Source: an uncultured Flavobacterium sp. (GTDB lineage: Bacteria > Bacteroidota > Bacteroidia > Flavobacteriales > Flavobacteriaceae). From it: 64,000 bases of DNA. Location of the stretch: assembly GCA_937773775.1 (NCBI GenBank), contig CALJVL010000014.1:58565-122564 (forward strand), given 5' to 3'. A model generated the notes under the pieces. It saw only the letters and a program-made list of their open reading frames with translations, was not told the origin of the DNA and made no database searches. Below, in pieces: positions 28,745 to 38,253 of this stretch; the stretch's first letter is position 1, and every line of letters starts with the position of its first letter. Made by a program: the position numbers and the translations under genes.

Positions 28745-29398
28745 AACGATGATTTATAAAAAGGTAAATCTAGCATTAATTTTTTAATACAAGAGCTTCT
28801 ATTTTTCTAATGCTATATTAAGCAATGCTGGTGGGAGAATCATTTCATAAAAGGGAAGTTTCTTTAATGACGGCTGTGCGACTTGTGGACGCTCTATTAG
28901 TCAGTTGACTCGTTAAGCCTACAGGAGTAATATCCTCATAATCCATTCAGCCACTTTGTGGTCTAGCTTTCGCAATTGAACACTTTGCTTCTGCTGTATT
29001 GATTTTTGTTGGGGTTCTTATATTGCACGTGCTCTTCAACGGAAAATGTACTTAAAGCAGCAATACTCAGAGCGATTATTTTAGATTAGATCCATTCTTG
29101 TTGATGGTAAATTTAGGAAAGCTACCTTCGGTTTTTGTGCGCTCTTTCGTCTGGAATTTGCCTAAGCTGCATGTAAACATTTGGCAAGTGCTTTCCTTTA
29201 ATAGTTGAGAACTATGGTGCTTGGAGCGCTCCAATACGGATTGCTTAAAAACAGAGTCCTATAGAATAGACGCTTATTGATCGTAAATGTCTCAACTTTT
29301 TTTCGGATACAAAAGCTTTATCTTCTGAAGGTCCTAGCATAAGCGGGTATGAAACAGAAGAAATCCCTCCCCGATATAAGATATCAAACAGAGTTGCA
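28745..29398. other. 650-bp stretch without a supported gene
   Basis: Stops occur in all six frames. Short coherent peptides appear in both directions (for example MILPPALLNIALEK on the minus strand near 28800-28842), but none extends or matches a known family. Local composition is less AT-rich than the usual intergenic DNA here, hinting at old coding sequence. No hairpin terminator, tRNA or repeat copy was found. Confidence 0.4.
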
Positions 29399-29596
29399 TT
29401 AGTCCTTTAGTTTTTCTTCAATTTTTTTGGACAGTCTAAAAATTAACAGGATTAACACTGCGCAGAATGATGCGGCAATTCCAATAAAAGCAACGACGCT
29501 ATCCCCTTGAAATGGATGTTTGAAGTCTAACAAAGTGATATTAAAGACAATAAGCGCCAATGCCAGAAATACTAAGATGTTGGTGAATATTTTCAT
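29399..29596 (-). CDS. Small two-helix membrane protein
   Basis: The 65-residue protein has two clear transmembrane helices (about 4-24 and 34-54) joined by a short polar loop (DFKHPFQGDS) and ends with a charged KKIEEKLKD tail. I recall similar small proteins in flavobacteria, with no known function. It lies downstream of marC on the same strand. Confidence 0.6.
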   Translation of the reverse strand: MKIFTNILVFLALALIVFNITLLDFKHPFQGDSVVAFIGIAASFCAVLILLIFRLSKKIEEKLKD

Positions 29597-29718
29597 AAGG
29601 TTTTTTTTTTTCTGTATTTTAAAAATGAATTATGGAAATCTTTTGTTTTAAATAGATTTTGATAAAAGTCAGATTGTTTTACAGATCATATTACTTCACA
29701 AATCTATAAAAAAAAAGA

Positions 29719-30300
29719 TTAGACAAACAAACCTTTAACATTAGCTGCGAATAATTTAACAGCGATTGCAAGTAATATAACTCCAAAAACTTTTCGGATG
29801 ATTCCTAAGCCTGAAGATCCGAGCATTTTTTCGATTTTTGAAGATGATTTTAATACAAGGTAAACTAAAATCATATTAAGCAGGATGGCAATAATTATAT
29901 TAATGGTATGGTATTGCGATTTTAAGGATAGCAAAGTAGTCATTGTTCCTGCGCCCGCAATTAAAGGGAAAGCAATTGGAACGATAGAAGCTGTTTCAGA
30001 CTCTTCTTCTTTATATAAACGAATACCCAAAATCATCTCTAGCGCTAGGAAAAACAGAACAAAAGCTCCAGCAACCGCAAAAGAATTGACGTCAATTCCA
30101 ATTATGTTTAACAATTCCTCTCCAATAAAAAGAAACAGGACCATTATGATCATAGCTACAATACTAGCTTTTTCAGACTGGATGTGTCCTACTTTACTTC
30201 TCAAATCAACAATAATAGGTATGCTTCCTAAAATGTCAATTACGGCAAAAAGCACCATTCCAACGGTAACAATCTCTCTTATGTCTATTTGTGATATCAT
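29719..30300 (-). CDS. MarC-family integral membrane protein
   Basis: The 193-residue protein has about six helices. Conserved MarC features include VIDILGSIPIIVDLR at the N-terminus, AGAFVLFFLALEMILG and IPIAFPLIAGAGTMTTLLSL-like sequence (here VPIAFPLIAGAGTMTTLL). The family was once linked to multiple antibiotic resistance, but its transport role is unproven. An exact minus-strand -7 box TACCTTTG is present at 30314-30321. Confidence 0.85.
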   Translation of the reverse strand: MISQIDIREIVTVGMVLFAVIDILGSIPIIVDLRSKVGHIQSEKASIVAMIIMVLFLFIGEELLNIIGIDVNSFAVAGAFVLFFLALEMILGIRLYKEEESETASIVPIAFPLIAGAGTMTTLLSLKSQYHTINIIIAILLNMILVYLVLKSSSKIEKMLGSSGLGIIRKVFGVILLAIAVKLFAANVKGLFV

Positions 30301-30313
30301 TTTTAATTTTTTG

Positions 30314-30321
30314 CAAAGGTA
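30314..30321 (-). promoter_or_regulatory. -7 promoter box of marC-like gene
   Basis: TACCTTTG on the minus strand, exact consensus, 13 nt before the ATG at 30300. Confidence 0.5.
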
Positions 30322-30476
30322 AACGATTCAGTGGGATTGAGGTTTAAACTGAGCTTTATTAAGCCTTCTAATTTAAGGTTTTATCACATTCATTTTTTTA
30401 AATCAACTCGTTTGCGTTTTGTATTAGGGTTGTGTTAAAACCAATATTTAATCAGGACGTTTTATCTCAGTTTGAC

Positions 30477-30484
30477 TATCTTTG
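30477..30484 (+). promoter_or_regulatory. -7 promoter box of the DUF3109 gene
   Basis: TATCTTTG, exact consensus, 27 nt before ATG 30512; it overlaps the upstream in-frame start at 30482 and so excludes that start. Confidence 0.5.
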
Positions 30485-30511
30485 CGCTTTATAATCACAG
30501 TACCCATAGCA

Positions 30512-31078
30512 ATGTTTCAATTAGGAAAAACCATCGTCTCAGAAGATATATTAGATAAAGATTTTGTTTGTAATCTATCAGCCTGTAAAGGGGCTTGTTG
30601 TGTAGATGGCGATGCCGGAGCACCACTAAGTGTAGAGGAGACCAAAATTATGGAGGAAATATATCCAAAAGTAAAACCATTTCTACGCAAGCAAGGAATC
30701 GCAGCAATCGAAGCTCAGGGGTCTTGGGTGAAAGGAACGGACGGCGAACTTGAAACACCGCTAATTAATAATAAAGATTGTGCCTACTCTATTTTTGATG
30801 GAAAAACAGCTTTATGTGGTATAGAACAAGCCTACAATCAAGGGGCAATTGACTGGAAAAAACCTGTTTCTTGTCATTTGTATCCCATCCGTGTAAAAGA
30901 TTTTACAGAGTTTGCTGCAGTCAATTATGACAAATGGGACATTTGTGATCCAGCCTGTTCCTTAGGACAGGAACTAGAAGTTCCCGTGTACAAATTCGTT
31001 AAAGAGGCACTGATCAGAAAATTTGGTGAGGATTGGTATTTGGAACTTGAAAAGGTAGCTGAGGAGAGAGCAAAATAG
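30512..31078 (+). CDS. DUF3109-family cysteine-cluster protein
   Basis: The 188-residue cytoplasmic protein is recognisable by its cysteine pattern: CNLSACKGACCVDGDAGAPL (near residue 20), then DCAY, CGIEQAY, SCHLYPIRV and DICDPACSLG. The spacing suggests a metal or Fe-S site, as in YkgJ-type zinc/iron cluster proteins. The biochemical role is unknown. The start at 30512 (MFQLGKTIVSE) fits both the promoter and the conserved N-terminus. Confidence 0.8.
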   Translation: MFQLGKTIVSEDILDKDFVCNLSACKGACCVDGDAGAPLSVEETKIMEEIYPKVKPFLRKQGIAAIEAQGSWVKGTDGELETPLINNKDCAYSIFDGKTALCGIEQAYNQGAIDWKKPVSCHLYPIRVKDFTEFAAVNYDKWDICDPACSLGQELEVPVYKFVKEALIRKFGEDWYLELEKVAEERAK

Positions 31079-31238
31079 GTCTCGACTAATGGGCGTTATT
31101 TTTGTTCCTAGTTTTTAAAATCCTATATTTTACAGTGCTTTAGCTACTTTTATAAAATTTAAAATACTGGATTACAGCTTGTTATATATTAGTTAAAATC
31201 CTTCGTATTTTTTCACATTGTTAAAAACTATGACCGAT

Positions 31239-31294
31239 TGTGGATAAGTTTGGCTTTTAATAACCGTAATATTTTACAATCTTTGTAATCCACA
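31239..31294 (+). promoter_or_regulatory. nrd promoter region with two DnaA-box-like sites
   Basis: TGTGGATAA (31239-31247) is a perfect DnaA box on the minus strand, and TAATCCACA (31286-31294) is a one-mismatch box on the plus strand. They bracket a near-consensus -7 box AATCTTTG (31278-31285) 54 nt before nrdB. E. coli nrdAB is also controlled by DnaA at paired boxes. Confidence 0.45.
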
Positions 31295-31339
31295 GAATGC
31301 ATAAAATTTCGTTAAAATTTCAAAAAAACAACAACAGCA

Positions 31340-32317
31340 ATGACGCAAATTGAACCAATATTACAAGAAAATAAAAATCGTTTCGTAATTTTCCCTATTA
31401 AGCACCATGACATATGGGAATGGTATAAGAAAATGGAGGCTAGTTTCTGGACTGCTGAGGAAATCGATTTGTCTCAGGATTTGAATGACTGGAATAATAA
31501 ACTGAATGATGATGAAAGGTATTTCGTGAAACACATTCTTGCGTTTTTTGCAGCTTCAGACGGGATTGTAAACGAAAATTTGGCTGAAAATTTTGTAAAC
31601 GAAGTGCAGTATGCTGAAGCTAAATTCTTTTATGGTTTTCAAATAATGATGGAGAATATTCATAGTGAGACTTACTCATTATTGATTGACACTTATGTGA
31701 AAGATGATGCTGAAAAAGATCAATTGTTTAATGCATTAGAAGTGTTTCCAGCCATCAAGAAAAAAGCAGATTGGGCTCTACAATGGATCGAATCAGATTC
31801 GTTTGCTGAGAGATTGATCGCTTTTGCAGCCGTGGAAGGAATTTTCTTCTCGGGAGCTTTTTGTTCTATTTACTGGTTGAAAAAACGTGGATTAATGCCG
31901 GGACTTACATTCTCAAATGAATTGATTTCTCGCGACGAAGGAGTTCATTGTGATTTTGCAGTTCATTTGCATAACCACCACTTGATAAATAAAGTACCTA
32001 CAGATAGAATCAGAAGCATAATCGTTGATGCTTTAAATATCGAAAGAGAATTTATAACAGAATCACTTCCGGTAAGTTTGATTGGTATGAATGCGGTTTT
32101 GATGACACAGTATTTAGAGTTTGTTGCGGATAGATTGTTAGTGGAATTAGGTTGCGAAAGAGAATACAACACAATAAACCCTTTCGATTTCATGGATATG
32201 ATTTCGTTGCAAGGGAAAACAAATTTCTTTGAAAAGAAAGTGGCAGAATATCAAAAAGCAGGTGTGATGAAAACCGAGGAAGGATCCCAAAAAATTTCAT
32301 TTGATGCCGATTTTTAG
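31340..32317 (+). CDS. nrdB: Class I ribonucleotide reductase, radical (R2) subunit
   Basis: The 325-residue subunit houses the di-iron/tyrosyl-radical centre that starts dNTP synthesis. It is of the eukaryote-like type: ligands by alignment to mouse R2 are D43 (WTAEEIDLS), E105 and H108, with the radical tyrosine Y112 ([14 protein letters not shown]), then the [11 protein letters not shown] and [13 protein letters not shown] helices with the remaining ligands. The C-terminal FDADF tail matches the eukaryotic peptide that docks R1. It is followed 149 nt later by nrdA; the gap holds a half copy of the dispersed repeat. Confidence 0.95.
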   Translation: MTQIEPILQENKNRFVIFPIKHHDIWEWYKKMEASFWTAEEIDLSQDLNDWNNKLNDDERYFVKHILAFFAASDGIVNENLAENFVNEVQYAEAKFFYGFQIMMENIHSETYSLLIDTYVKDDAEKDQLFNALEVFPAIKKKADWALQWIESDSFAERLIAFAAVEGIFFSGAFCSIYWLKKRGLMPGLTFSNELISRDEGVHCDFAVHLHNHHLINKVPTDRIRSIIVDALNIEREFITESLPVSLIGMNAVLMTQYLEFVADRLLVELGCEREYNTINPFDFMDMISLQGKTNFFEKKVAEYQKAGVMKTEEGSQKISFDADF

Positions 32318-32336
32318 ATCGACGACAAATTACAGT

Positions 32337-32369
32337 AAAAGATTGTAGCAGATAGCTGGAACAGCTGCT
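32337..32369 (-). repeat. Half copy of the dispersed hairpin repeat
   Basis: The reverse complement reads AGCAGCTGTTCCAGCT then CTACAATCTTTT, matching the left half of the full elements at 34954 and 62645; homology stops at the inner hairpin. It lies between nrdB and nrdA. Confidence 0.5.
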
Positions 32370-32466
32370 GAAACGGAAGTCAGCACAAATAAAGAAAACA
32401 CAGTGTTTGAATATTAGAATTCATTTTTCAACATTTAAATTTTTCAATAATAAAAAAAGTAAGCTT

Positions 32467-34890
32467 ATGTATGTAGTAAAGAGAGATGGCCATAAGGAGC
32501 CTGTAATGTTTGATAAGATTACTGATAGAATAAAAAAGCTGTGTTACGGTTTGAACGAATTAGTTGATCCAGTAAAAGTGGCGATGCGTGTGATTGAAGG
32601 CCTGTATGACGGTGTTTCGACATCTGAATTAGACAGTCTTGCCGCAGAAACTGCCGCATCTATGACTATTGCACATCCAGATTATGCACAATTAGCTGCT
32701 CGGATAGCAATTTCAAACTTACATTCAAATACCACTAAATTGTTCTCGGAAACGATGAACGAGATGTTTCACTATGTAAATCCAAGAAATGGCCAAGAAG
32801 CGCCATTACTTTCAGAAGAAGTGCATAAAGTGATTCAGGAGAATGCTGAATTTCTAGATTCTCATATCATATACAATAGGGATTTTAACTACGATTATTT
32901 TGGTTTTAAAACATTAGAACGTTCTTATTTGCTTAAGATAAACGGAAAAATTGTGGAGAGACCCCAGCATATGTTAATGCGTGTTTCTGTAGGGATTCAC
33001 TTGGATGATTTAGAGTCGGTTTTAGAGACCTACGACCTGATGTCTAAAAAGTTCTTTACACATGCTACGCCTACATTATTTAATGCAGGAACACCAAAAC
33101 CTCAAATGTCTTCTTGTTTCCTTTTGGCTATGCAAGATGATAGTATTGACGGGATATATGATACGTTGAAACAAACGGCAAAAATCTCTCAATCAGCAGG
33201 TGGAGTAGGACTTTCTATTCACAATGTTCGTGCAACAGGTTCTTACATACGTGGCACCAATGGAACATCAAATGGTATTGTTCCTATGTTGAGAGTCTTT
33301 AATGACACCGCTCGTTATGTAGATCAAGGTGGAGGAAAACGTAAAGGAAGTTTCGCAATTTATATCGAAACTTGGCATGCGGACATTTTTGATTTCTTAG
33401 ACTTGAAAAAGAATACAGGAAAAGAAGAAATGCGTGCTAGAGATTTATTCTTTGCCATGTGGACTTCAGACTTATTCATGAAACGCGTTCAGGAAGCCGG
33501 GAATTGGACCTTAATGTGTCCTAACGAATGCCCTGGTTTATATGACGTTTATGGTGAGGAATTTGAGAAAATGTACACTGACTATGAAAAAGCCGGTAAA
33601 GGTAGAAAAACCATCAAAGCACATGAGTTGTGGGAGAAAATTCTAGAATCTCAAATTGAAACTGGAACACCATACATGTTATATAAAGATGCGGTTAACC
33701 GTAAATCAAATCAAAAGAATTTAGGAACGATTCGTTCGTCTAACTTGTGTACTGAAATCATGGAGTACACTTCTCCTGATGAAGTAGCGGTTTGTAACCT
33801 AGCTTCATTGTCGTTACCAATGTTCGTTGATAACGATAAATTTGACCATGAGTCGCTTTATGCTGTTACTAAACGAGTAACAAGAAACTTAAATAAAGTT
33901 ATTGATAGAAATTACTATCCGGTAAAAGAGGCCGAAAACTCAAATTTGCGACACAGACCAATTGGTCTAGGTGTACAAGGGTTAGCGGACGCTTTCATCA
34001 TGTTGCGTTTGCCTTTTACATCTGATGCCGCTAAAAAACTGAATCAAGAGATTTTTGAAACACTATACTTTGCTGCCGTGACCGCTTCTATGGAATTAGC
34101 CAAAGAAGAAGGTCCATATTCTTCATTCGAAGGATCGCCAATGTCGCAAGGGGAATTCCAATACAATTTGTGGGGAATGAAAGATGAGGAGTTGTCTGGT
34201 CGTTGGGACTGGGCTTCGTTAAGAAAAGAAGTGATGGAACACGGTGTTCGTAACTCCTTATTAGTTGCGCCAATGCCAACTGCTTCAACATCTCAAATTT
34301 TGGGTAACAACGAAGCATTCGAACCTTACACATCTAATATTTACACACGAAGAGTTCTTTCAGGTGAATTCATTGTGGTGAACAAGCATTTACTACGCGA
34401 TTTAGTAGAGCTTGGGCTTTGGAACGAGACTATGAAACAAGAATTGATGCGTAATAACGGATCTGTTCAGGATCTAGATATTCCACAAGACTTGAAGGAA
34501 TTGTATAAAACAGTTTGGGAAATGTCGATGAAAGACATTATAGATATGTCACGTCAACGTGGTTATTTTGTAGATCAATCGCAATCATTGAACTTGTTCA
34601 TGCAAAATGCTAATTATGCAAAATTGACCTCAATGCATTTTTATGCATGGCAATCTGGATTGAAAACGGGAATGTATTACTTGAGAACAAAAGCTGCGGT
34701 AGATGCGATCAAGTTTACCTTGAATAATGATAAAAAAGCGGAGCCGATAGAGGTGAAATCACAAGTTGCTGCTGCTACTGTAGCAGTTGAAGCTGTTGAG
34801 CCCGTTGCAATAAATGGAGAGGAATACAGAGCGATGCTTGAACTGGCTAAAAATGCGGGTCCAGATGACTGCGAAATGTGTGGGTCTTAA
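32467..34890 (+). CDS. nrdA: Class I ribonucleotide reductase, catalytic (R1) subunit
   Basis: The 807-residue subunit reduces ribonucleoside diphosphates. An ATP cone (about 1-90, [20 protein letters not shown]) is followed by the barrel with [19 protein letters not shown], the radical-site NLCTEIMEY motif (Asn-x-Cys-x-Glu type), [20 protein letters not shown], and the paired tyrosines near the end. The C-terminal CEMCGS carries the thioredoxin-reducible cysteine pair. ATG 32467 is chosen over the upstream frame start 32407 because conservation begins at MYVVKRDG. A low-complexity Ala/Val linker precedes the tail. Confidence 0.95.
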   Translation: MYVVKRDGHKEPVMFDKITDRIKKLCYGLNELVDPVKVAMRVIEGLYDGVSTSELDSLAAETAASMTIAHPDYAQLAARIAISNLHSNTTKLFSETMNEMFHYVNPRNGQEAPLLSEEVHKVIQENAEFLDSHIIYNRDFNYDYFGFKTLERSYLLKINGKIVERPQHMLMRVSVGIHLDDLESVLETYDLMSKKFFTHATPTLFNAGTPKPQMSSCFLLAMQDDSIDGIYDTLKQTAKISQSAGGVGLSIHNVRATGSYIRGTNGTSNGIVPMLRVFNDTARYVDQGGGKRKGSFAIYIETWHADIFDFLDLKKNTGKEEMRARDLFFAMWTSDLFMKRVQEAGNWTLMCPNECPGLYDVYGEEFEKMYTDYEKAGKGRKTIKAHELWEKILESQIETGTPYMLYKDAVNRKSNQKNLGTIRSSNLCTEIMEYTSPDEVAVCNLASLSLPMFVDNDKFDHESLYAVTKRVTRNLNKVIDRNYYPVKEAENSNLRHRPIGLGVQGLADAFIMLRLPFTSDAAKKLNQEIFETLYFAAVTASMELAKEEGPYSSFEGSPMSQGEFQYNLWGMKDEELSGRWDWASLRKEVMEHGVRNSLLVAPMPTASTSQILGNNEAFEPYTSNIYTRRVLSGEFIVVNKHLLRDLVELGLWNETMKQELMRNNGSVQDLDIPQDLKELYKTVWEMSMKDIIDMSRQRGYFVDQSQSLNLFMQNANYAKLTSMHFYAWQSGLKTGMYYLRTKAAVDAIKFTLNNDKKAEPIEVKSQVAAATVAVEAVEPVAINGEEYRAMLELAKNAGPDDCEMCGS

Positions 34891-34920
34891 TTAGAAAATA
34901 GAATAAGGAGTAAAGAATAA

Positions 34921-34953
34921 ACAGCTATCAATTTTTGGTAGCTGTTTTTTTTT
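34921..34953 (+). terminator. Terminator of nrdBA
   Basis: Stem ACAGCTA/TAGCTGT (34921-34927 with 34939-34945) followed by a nine-base T-run. Confidence 0.8.
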
Positions 34954-35039
34954 GGAGCTATTTCCCGCTTTCTATTTCAATCTTTCTATTCCTAAAAAAA
35001 GTTCAGTAATAGAAAGGATTTCCTTTTCAATCGGGGCTA
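34954..35039 (+). repeat. Dispersed hairpin repeat, full copy 1
   Basis: Left end GGAGCTATTTCCCGCT, inner hairpin AATCTTTCTATT/AATAGAAAGGATT (34979-34990 with 35008-35020), right end TTTTCAATCGGGGCTA. The same left-hairpin-right plan is at 62645-62746 and, reversed, at 45417-45497. The remaining ~190 bp up to 35227 holds nothing recognised. Confidence 0.65.
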
Positions 35040-35227
35040 GGGAATTGGTGTGATAATTAATTTTTGGGATGTCATATTGACTGGGACTTTAACAGCTTTA
35101 AATGTCAAAAGACAATTGCAAAGCAGTATAATATTGAATGCTCTTAATAATAATATAAGAATAAATCACTATATTTGAGTAGGTTGTAGTTATTTAAGGG
35201 CACTTTTTAATATTAAAAACAGGAAAT

Positions 35228-35731
35228 ATGAAAAGCAAAGAATTTACAATTACAGAGAATGTACTCGCTTCACAAGGACAACGCTTTACAAACCTAATAA
35301 TTGATTCGCTCTTTATCTATATTCTAATTTTGAGTACAGGAACGACTATTGTTCTAATAGGCGAAGCAACAAATAACTTTACTGTTTCTAGCTGGGTTGA
35401 AAACATGAATTTTGTAGAAATTATTGCATATGGATTGCTAATACTGTTTTTGTATTACTTTTTGACTGAGGTATATTTCTCTAGAACACTAGCGAAATTG
35501 ATTACGCGAACTGTTGTTGTTAAAAAGGATGGTGCAAAACCTACGGTCAAAATGATTTTGATCAGAACCTTAAGTCGGTTTATTATTTTTGAAGCCTTGT
35601 CCTATTTAGGAGAGATTTCCAGAGGCTGGCATGATAGTCTTTCAGGAACTTATGTAGTTAGTAGAAAGAAATTAGCTAAAAGTATACACTACTTTCAGCA
35701 TCCTGAAGAATTTGGGAGAGCAGAAGGATAA
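35228..35731 (+). CDS. RDD-family membrane protein
   Basis: The 167-residue protein has the RDD pattern: an Arg near the start of helix 1 (GQRFTNLIIDSLFIYILI, with the R..D pair), a second helix (IIAYGLLILFLYYFLTEVYF), and a basic cytoplasmic stretch (SRTLAKLITRTVVVKKDG) before the last helix and the conserved RGWHDSLSGTYVV end. Function of the family is mostly unknown, with some members proposed as ion antiporters. Single gene. Confidence 0.8.
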   Translation: MKSKEFTITENVLASQGQRFTNLIIDSLFIYILILSTGTTIVLIGEATNNFTVSSWVENMNFVEIIAYGLLILFLYYFLTEVYFSRTLAKLITRTVVVKKDGAKPTVKMILIRTLSRFIIFEALSYLGEISRGWHDSLSGTYVVSRKKLAKSIHYFQHPEEFGRAEG

Positions 35732-35767
35732 AAAAACCTAGCGGATACTAGATACACTAGGTTTTTT
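35731..35767. terminator. Bidirectional terminator between the RDD gene and metE
   Basis: Stem AAAAAACCTAG/CTAGGTTTTTT (35731-35741 with 35757-35767), between convergent genes. Confidence 0.8.
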
Positions 35768-35776
35768 AGTTTGCAA

Positions 35777-38101
35777 TTATAATGTTGTGGCACTGGTAAT
35801 AGTATTTCGCATTTGTTGCGCTGCGTTTACCATTGCTATCAATGCCTTTTTAGTTTCATCCCAATGACGAGTTTTTAACCCACAATCTGGATTTACCCAC
35901 AATTGATCTATTGGAATCACAGCAGCTGCTTTTTCTAATAATGCAATTATTTCTGTACTAGTAGGAACACGTGGCGAGTGAATGTCATAGACTCCAGGCC
36001 CTATTTCGTTTGGGTATTTAAAATCAGCAAAGGCATCTAGTAGTTCCATTTGTGAACGTGAACATTCAATGGTAATCACATCGGCATCCATGTCAGCAAT
36101 ATTCTGAATAATATCATTGAATTCACTATAGCACATGTGAGTGTGAATTTGAGTGTCGTCACTAACGCCACTCGCAGAAATTTTAAACGCTTTTATAGCC
36201 CAGTCTAAATACGTTGCCCATTCTTCTTTGCGCAACGGTAATCCTTCTCTTATGGCGGGCTCGTCAATTTGAATGATTTTAATTCCTGCTTTTTCTAGGT
36301 CTACTACTTCGTCTCTAATGGCCAATGCGATTTGTGTACAGGTTTCTGAGCGTGGTTGGTCATCCCGTACAAACGACCATTGTAAGATTGTCACAGGACC
36401 TGTGAGCATTCCTTTAACCCATTTTGGAGTAAGCGATTGTGCAAATTCGGCCCATTTTACTGTCATTGCTTTTGGGCGTGATACATCACCATAAATAACT
36501 GGAGGTTTTACACAACGACTGCCGTAACTTTGTACCCAGCCATTTTTTGTAAAAGCGAATCCGTCCAGTTGTTCTCCAAAATATTCTACCATGTCATTAC
36601 GTTCAAATTCACCATGAACTAGAACGTCAATGCCAGATTCTTCCTGAAAGCGAATCGTTTCTTCGGTTTCTTTCTTAAGTAGGTTGTCATATACCGTTTG
36701 GGATAACTCCCCTTTTTTAAACCTTGCTCTCCAGCTACGAACTTCTGCCGTTTGCGGAAATGAACCAATAGTTGTTGTAGGGAACAAAGGGAGTTTAAGT
36801 ATATCAATTTGCTTTTGTCTTCGAATCAAAAAAGGGTTTTGTCTTTGAGAATCTTTTTCAACAATACGAGCAACTCTATTTTTTACTTCCACATTGTGAA
36901 TAATTGTCGCTTTTTTTCTATTGGTATTTGCAAGAGTGTTGGCTTCAAATTGTGCTTGATCATTCTCGGTAATTTCATTTGAAGCTAAATTTCGAAGAAC
37001 AACGACCTCTTCTATTTTTTGTTTGGCAAAAGCCAACCATTGCTTAATTTCCGGAGTTAGTGTTTCTTCATTGGTTTCTAAATCCAAGTCGCAAGGAGAA
37101 TGAATTAAAGAACAAGATGGAGCAATAAGAATACGTTCAGTTCCTAAGGCATTCGTTGCTTTTTGGATCAGTGCCAATGATTTTTTGAAATCATTTTTCC
37201 AGATATTTCTTCCATCGACAACTCCAAGTGACAGAGAGGTGCTATTTGAAAGTAAATTAGACTCCAGAATATCGTCTAGTTGTAAATGGCAACGTACTAA
37301 ATCTAAATGTAAGGTGTGTACAGGAAGAGATAAGGCTGTTTCCAAATTTTCACCAAAACAGTCAAAGTAGTTGGCAAGAATAATTTTGATATCAGGGAAT
37401 TTTTCATTGATTTCTTTATACGTGTACAGTAATGCAGCTCTTTCAACATCTGTAAGATTTAAGGCTAAAAATGGTTCATCAAACTGTACGTATTCTACGT
37501 TTTCATCCTGTAGTTTTTTTAAAATTTCAAAATAAATAGGAAGTAGTTTGTTTATGAGCTCGATTCTATGAAAACCTTCTTGCTTTTCTTTTCCTAAAAG
37601 TAAGTAAGAAACGGGCCCTATAATTAGAGGTTTTGTTTGAAACCCAGCTTCTTTTGCTTCGATGTATTCGTCAATTATTTTTTCCGAAAACAAACTGAAA
37701 TCTTGATCTTTTGTGAATTCAGGTACGATATAATGGTAATTAGTGTCAAACCATTTAGTCATTTCCATAGCTATAACATCTTGACCCTCCTTTTGAGCGC
37801 CCCTTGCCATTGCAAAATATAAATCGAGAACTGTATTCTGTTTGGCGAAGGCCTGATAGTGCTCTGGAATAACTCCAAGAGTTAAGGATAAGTCAAGTAC
37901 TTGATCATAAAAAGAGAAGTCATTTGATGGAATTAAATCAATTCCAGCATTAAATTGAAGAGCCCAGTTTTCTTTTCGAATATTTTTTCCAATTGTTAGA
38001 AGGTTGTCAGCAGAAATTTTACCTGACCAATATTGTTCGTTAGCTTTTTTTAACTCTCTGTCGCTACCTATTCTTGGATAACCTAAATTGTTCGTTTTCA
38101 T
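35777..38101 (-). CDS. metE: Cobalamin-independent methionine synthase
   Basis: The 774-residue enzyme methylates homocysteine from 5-methyl-THF-polyglutamate. The N-terminal half starts NNLGYPRIGSDRELKKANEQ. The catalytic C-terminal half carries the zinc ligands in IHTHMCYSEFNDI (His, Cys) and WVNPDCGLKTRHW (Cys), plus FPTTTIGSFPQTAEVRSWR and KGMLTGPVTILQWSFVRDDQ. Full-length and intact. The minus-strand -7 box TAACTTTG (38121-38128) leaves a leader of only ~15 nt, so no riboswitch fits. The divergent Lrp-type gene and the shared dyad between them suggest that it is the regulator. Confidence 0.95.
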   Translation of the reverse strand: MKTNNLGYPRIGSDRELKKANEQYWSGKISADNLLTIGKNIRKENWALQFNAGIDLIPSNDFSFYDQVLDLSLTLGVIPEHYQAFAKQNTVLDLYFAMARGAQKEGQDVIAMEMTKWFDTNYHYIVPEFTKDQDFSLFSEKIIDEYIEAKEAGFQTKPLIIGPVSYLLLGKEKQEGFHRIELINKLLPIYFEILKKLQDENVEYVQFDEPFLALNLTDVERAALLYTYKEINEKFPDIKIILANYFDCFGENLETALSLPVHTLHLDLVRCHLQLDDILESNLLSNSTSLSLGVVDGRNIWKNDFKKSLALIQKATNALGTERILIAPSCSLIHSPCDLDLETNEETLTPEIKQWLAFAKQKIEEVVVLRNLASNEITENDQAQFEANTLANTNRKKATIIHNVEVKNRVARIVEKDSQRQNPFLIRRQKQIDILKLPLFPTTTIGSFPQTAEVRSWRARFKKGELSQTVYDNLLKKETEETIRFQEESGIDVLVHGEFERNDMVEYFGEQLDGFAFTKNGWVQSYGSRCVKPPVIYGDVSRPKAMTVKWAEFAQSLTPKWVKGMLTGPVTILQWSFVRDDQPRSETCTQIALAIRDEVVDLEKAGIKIIQIDEPAIREGLPLRKEEWATYLDWAIKAFKISASGVSDDTQIHTHMCYSEFNDIIQNIADMDADVITIECSRSQMELLDAFADFKYPNEIGPGVYDIHSPRVPTSTEIIALLEKAAAVIPIDQLWVNPDCGLKTRHWDETKKALIAMVNAAQQMRNTITSATTL

Positions 38102-38120
38102 TTTAGTGTTTTTTTCTAGG

Positions 38121-38128
38121 CAAAGTTA
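38121..38128 (-). promoter_or_regulatory. -7 promoter box of metE
   Basis: TAACTTTG on the minus strand, exact consensus, 19 nt before ATG 38101. Confidence 0.55.
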
Positions 38129-38145
38129 TAAGGCTTAGCATTAAT

Positions 38146-38182
38146 TACTTATTTTCGCACAGTACTTAAGTAATAATACTTA
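38146..38182. promoter_or_regulatory. Candidate Lrp-type operator between metE and the Lrp gene
   Basis: TACTTA occurs at 38146-38151, 38163-38168 and 38177-38182, and its complement TAAGTA at 38167-38172. The last two form a perfect dyad TAAGTA-N4-TACTTA. The cluster covers the -33 region of metE and lies upstream of the Lrp gene, so one regulator could act on both. Confidence 0.45.
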
Positions 38183-38253
38183 TGTTGTATTGTTTGTGCA
38201 GTAATTTATTTTGTACAGTATTAGAAAAAATATGTTTAGCAGTAAAATTCACC

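Noticed and set aside
31239..31294. DnaA boxes as a replication origin
   Set aside because: Only two boxes, no AT-rich unwinding repeats beyond background and no dnaA or dnaN nearby; promoter regulation of nrdB is a simpler reading.
38102..38253. SAM or cobalamin riboswitch upstream of metE
   Set aside because: The -7 box lies 19 nt before the metE ATG, leaving no room for an aptamer.
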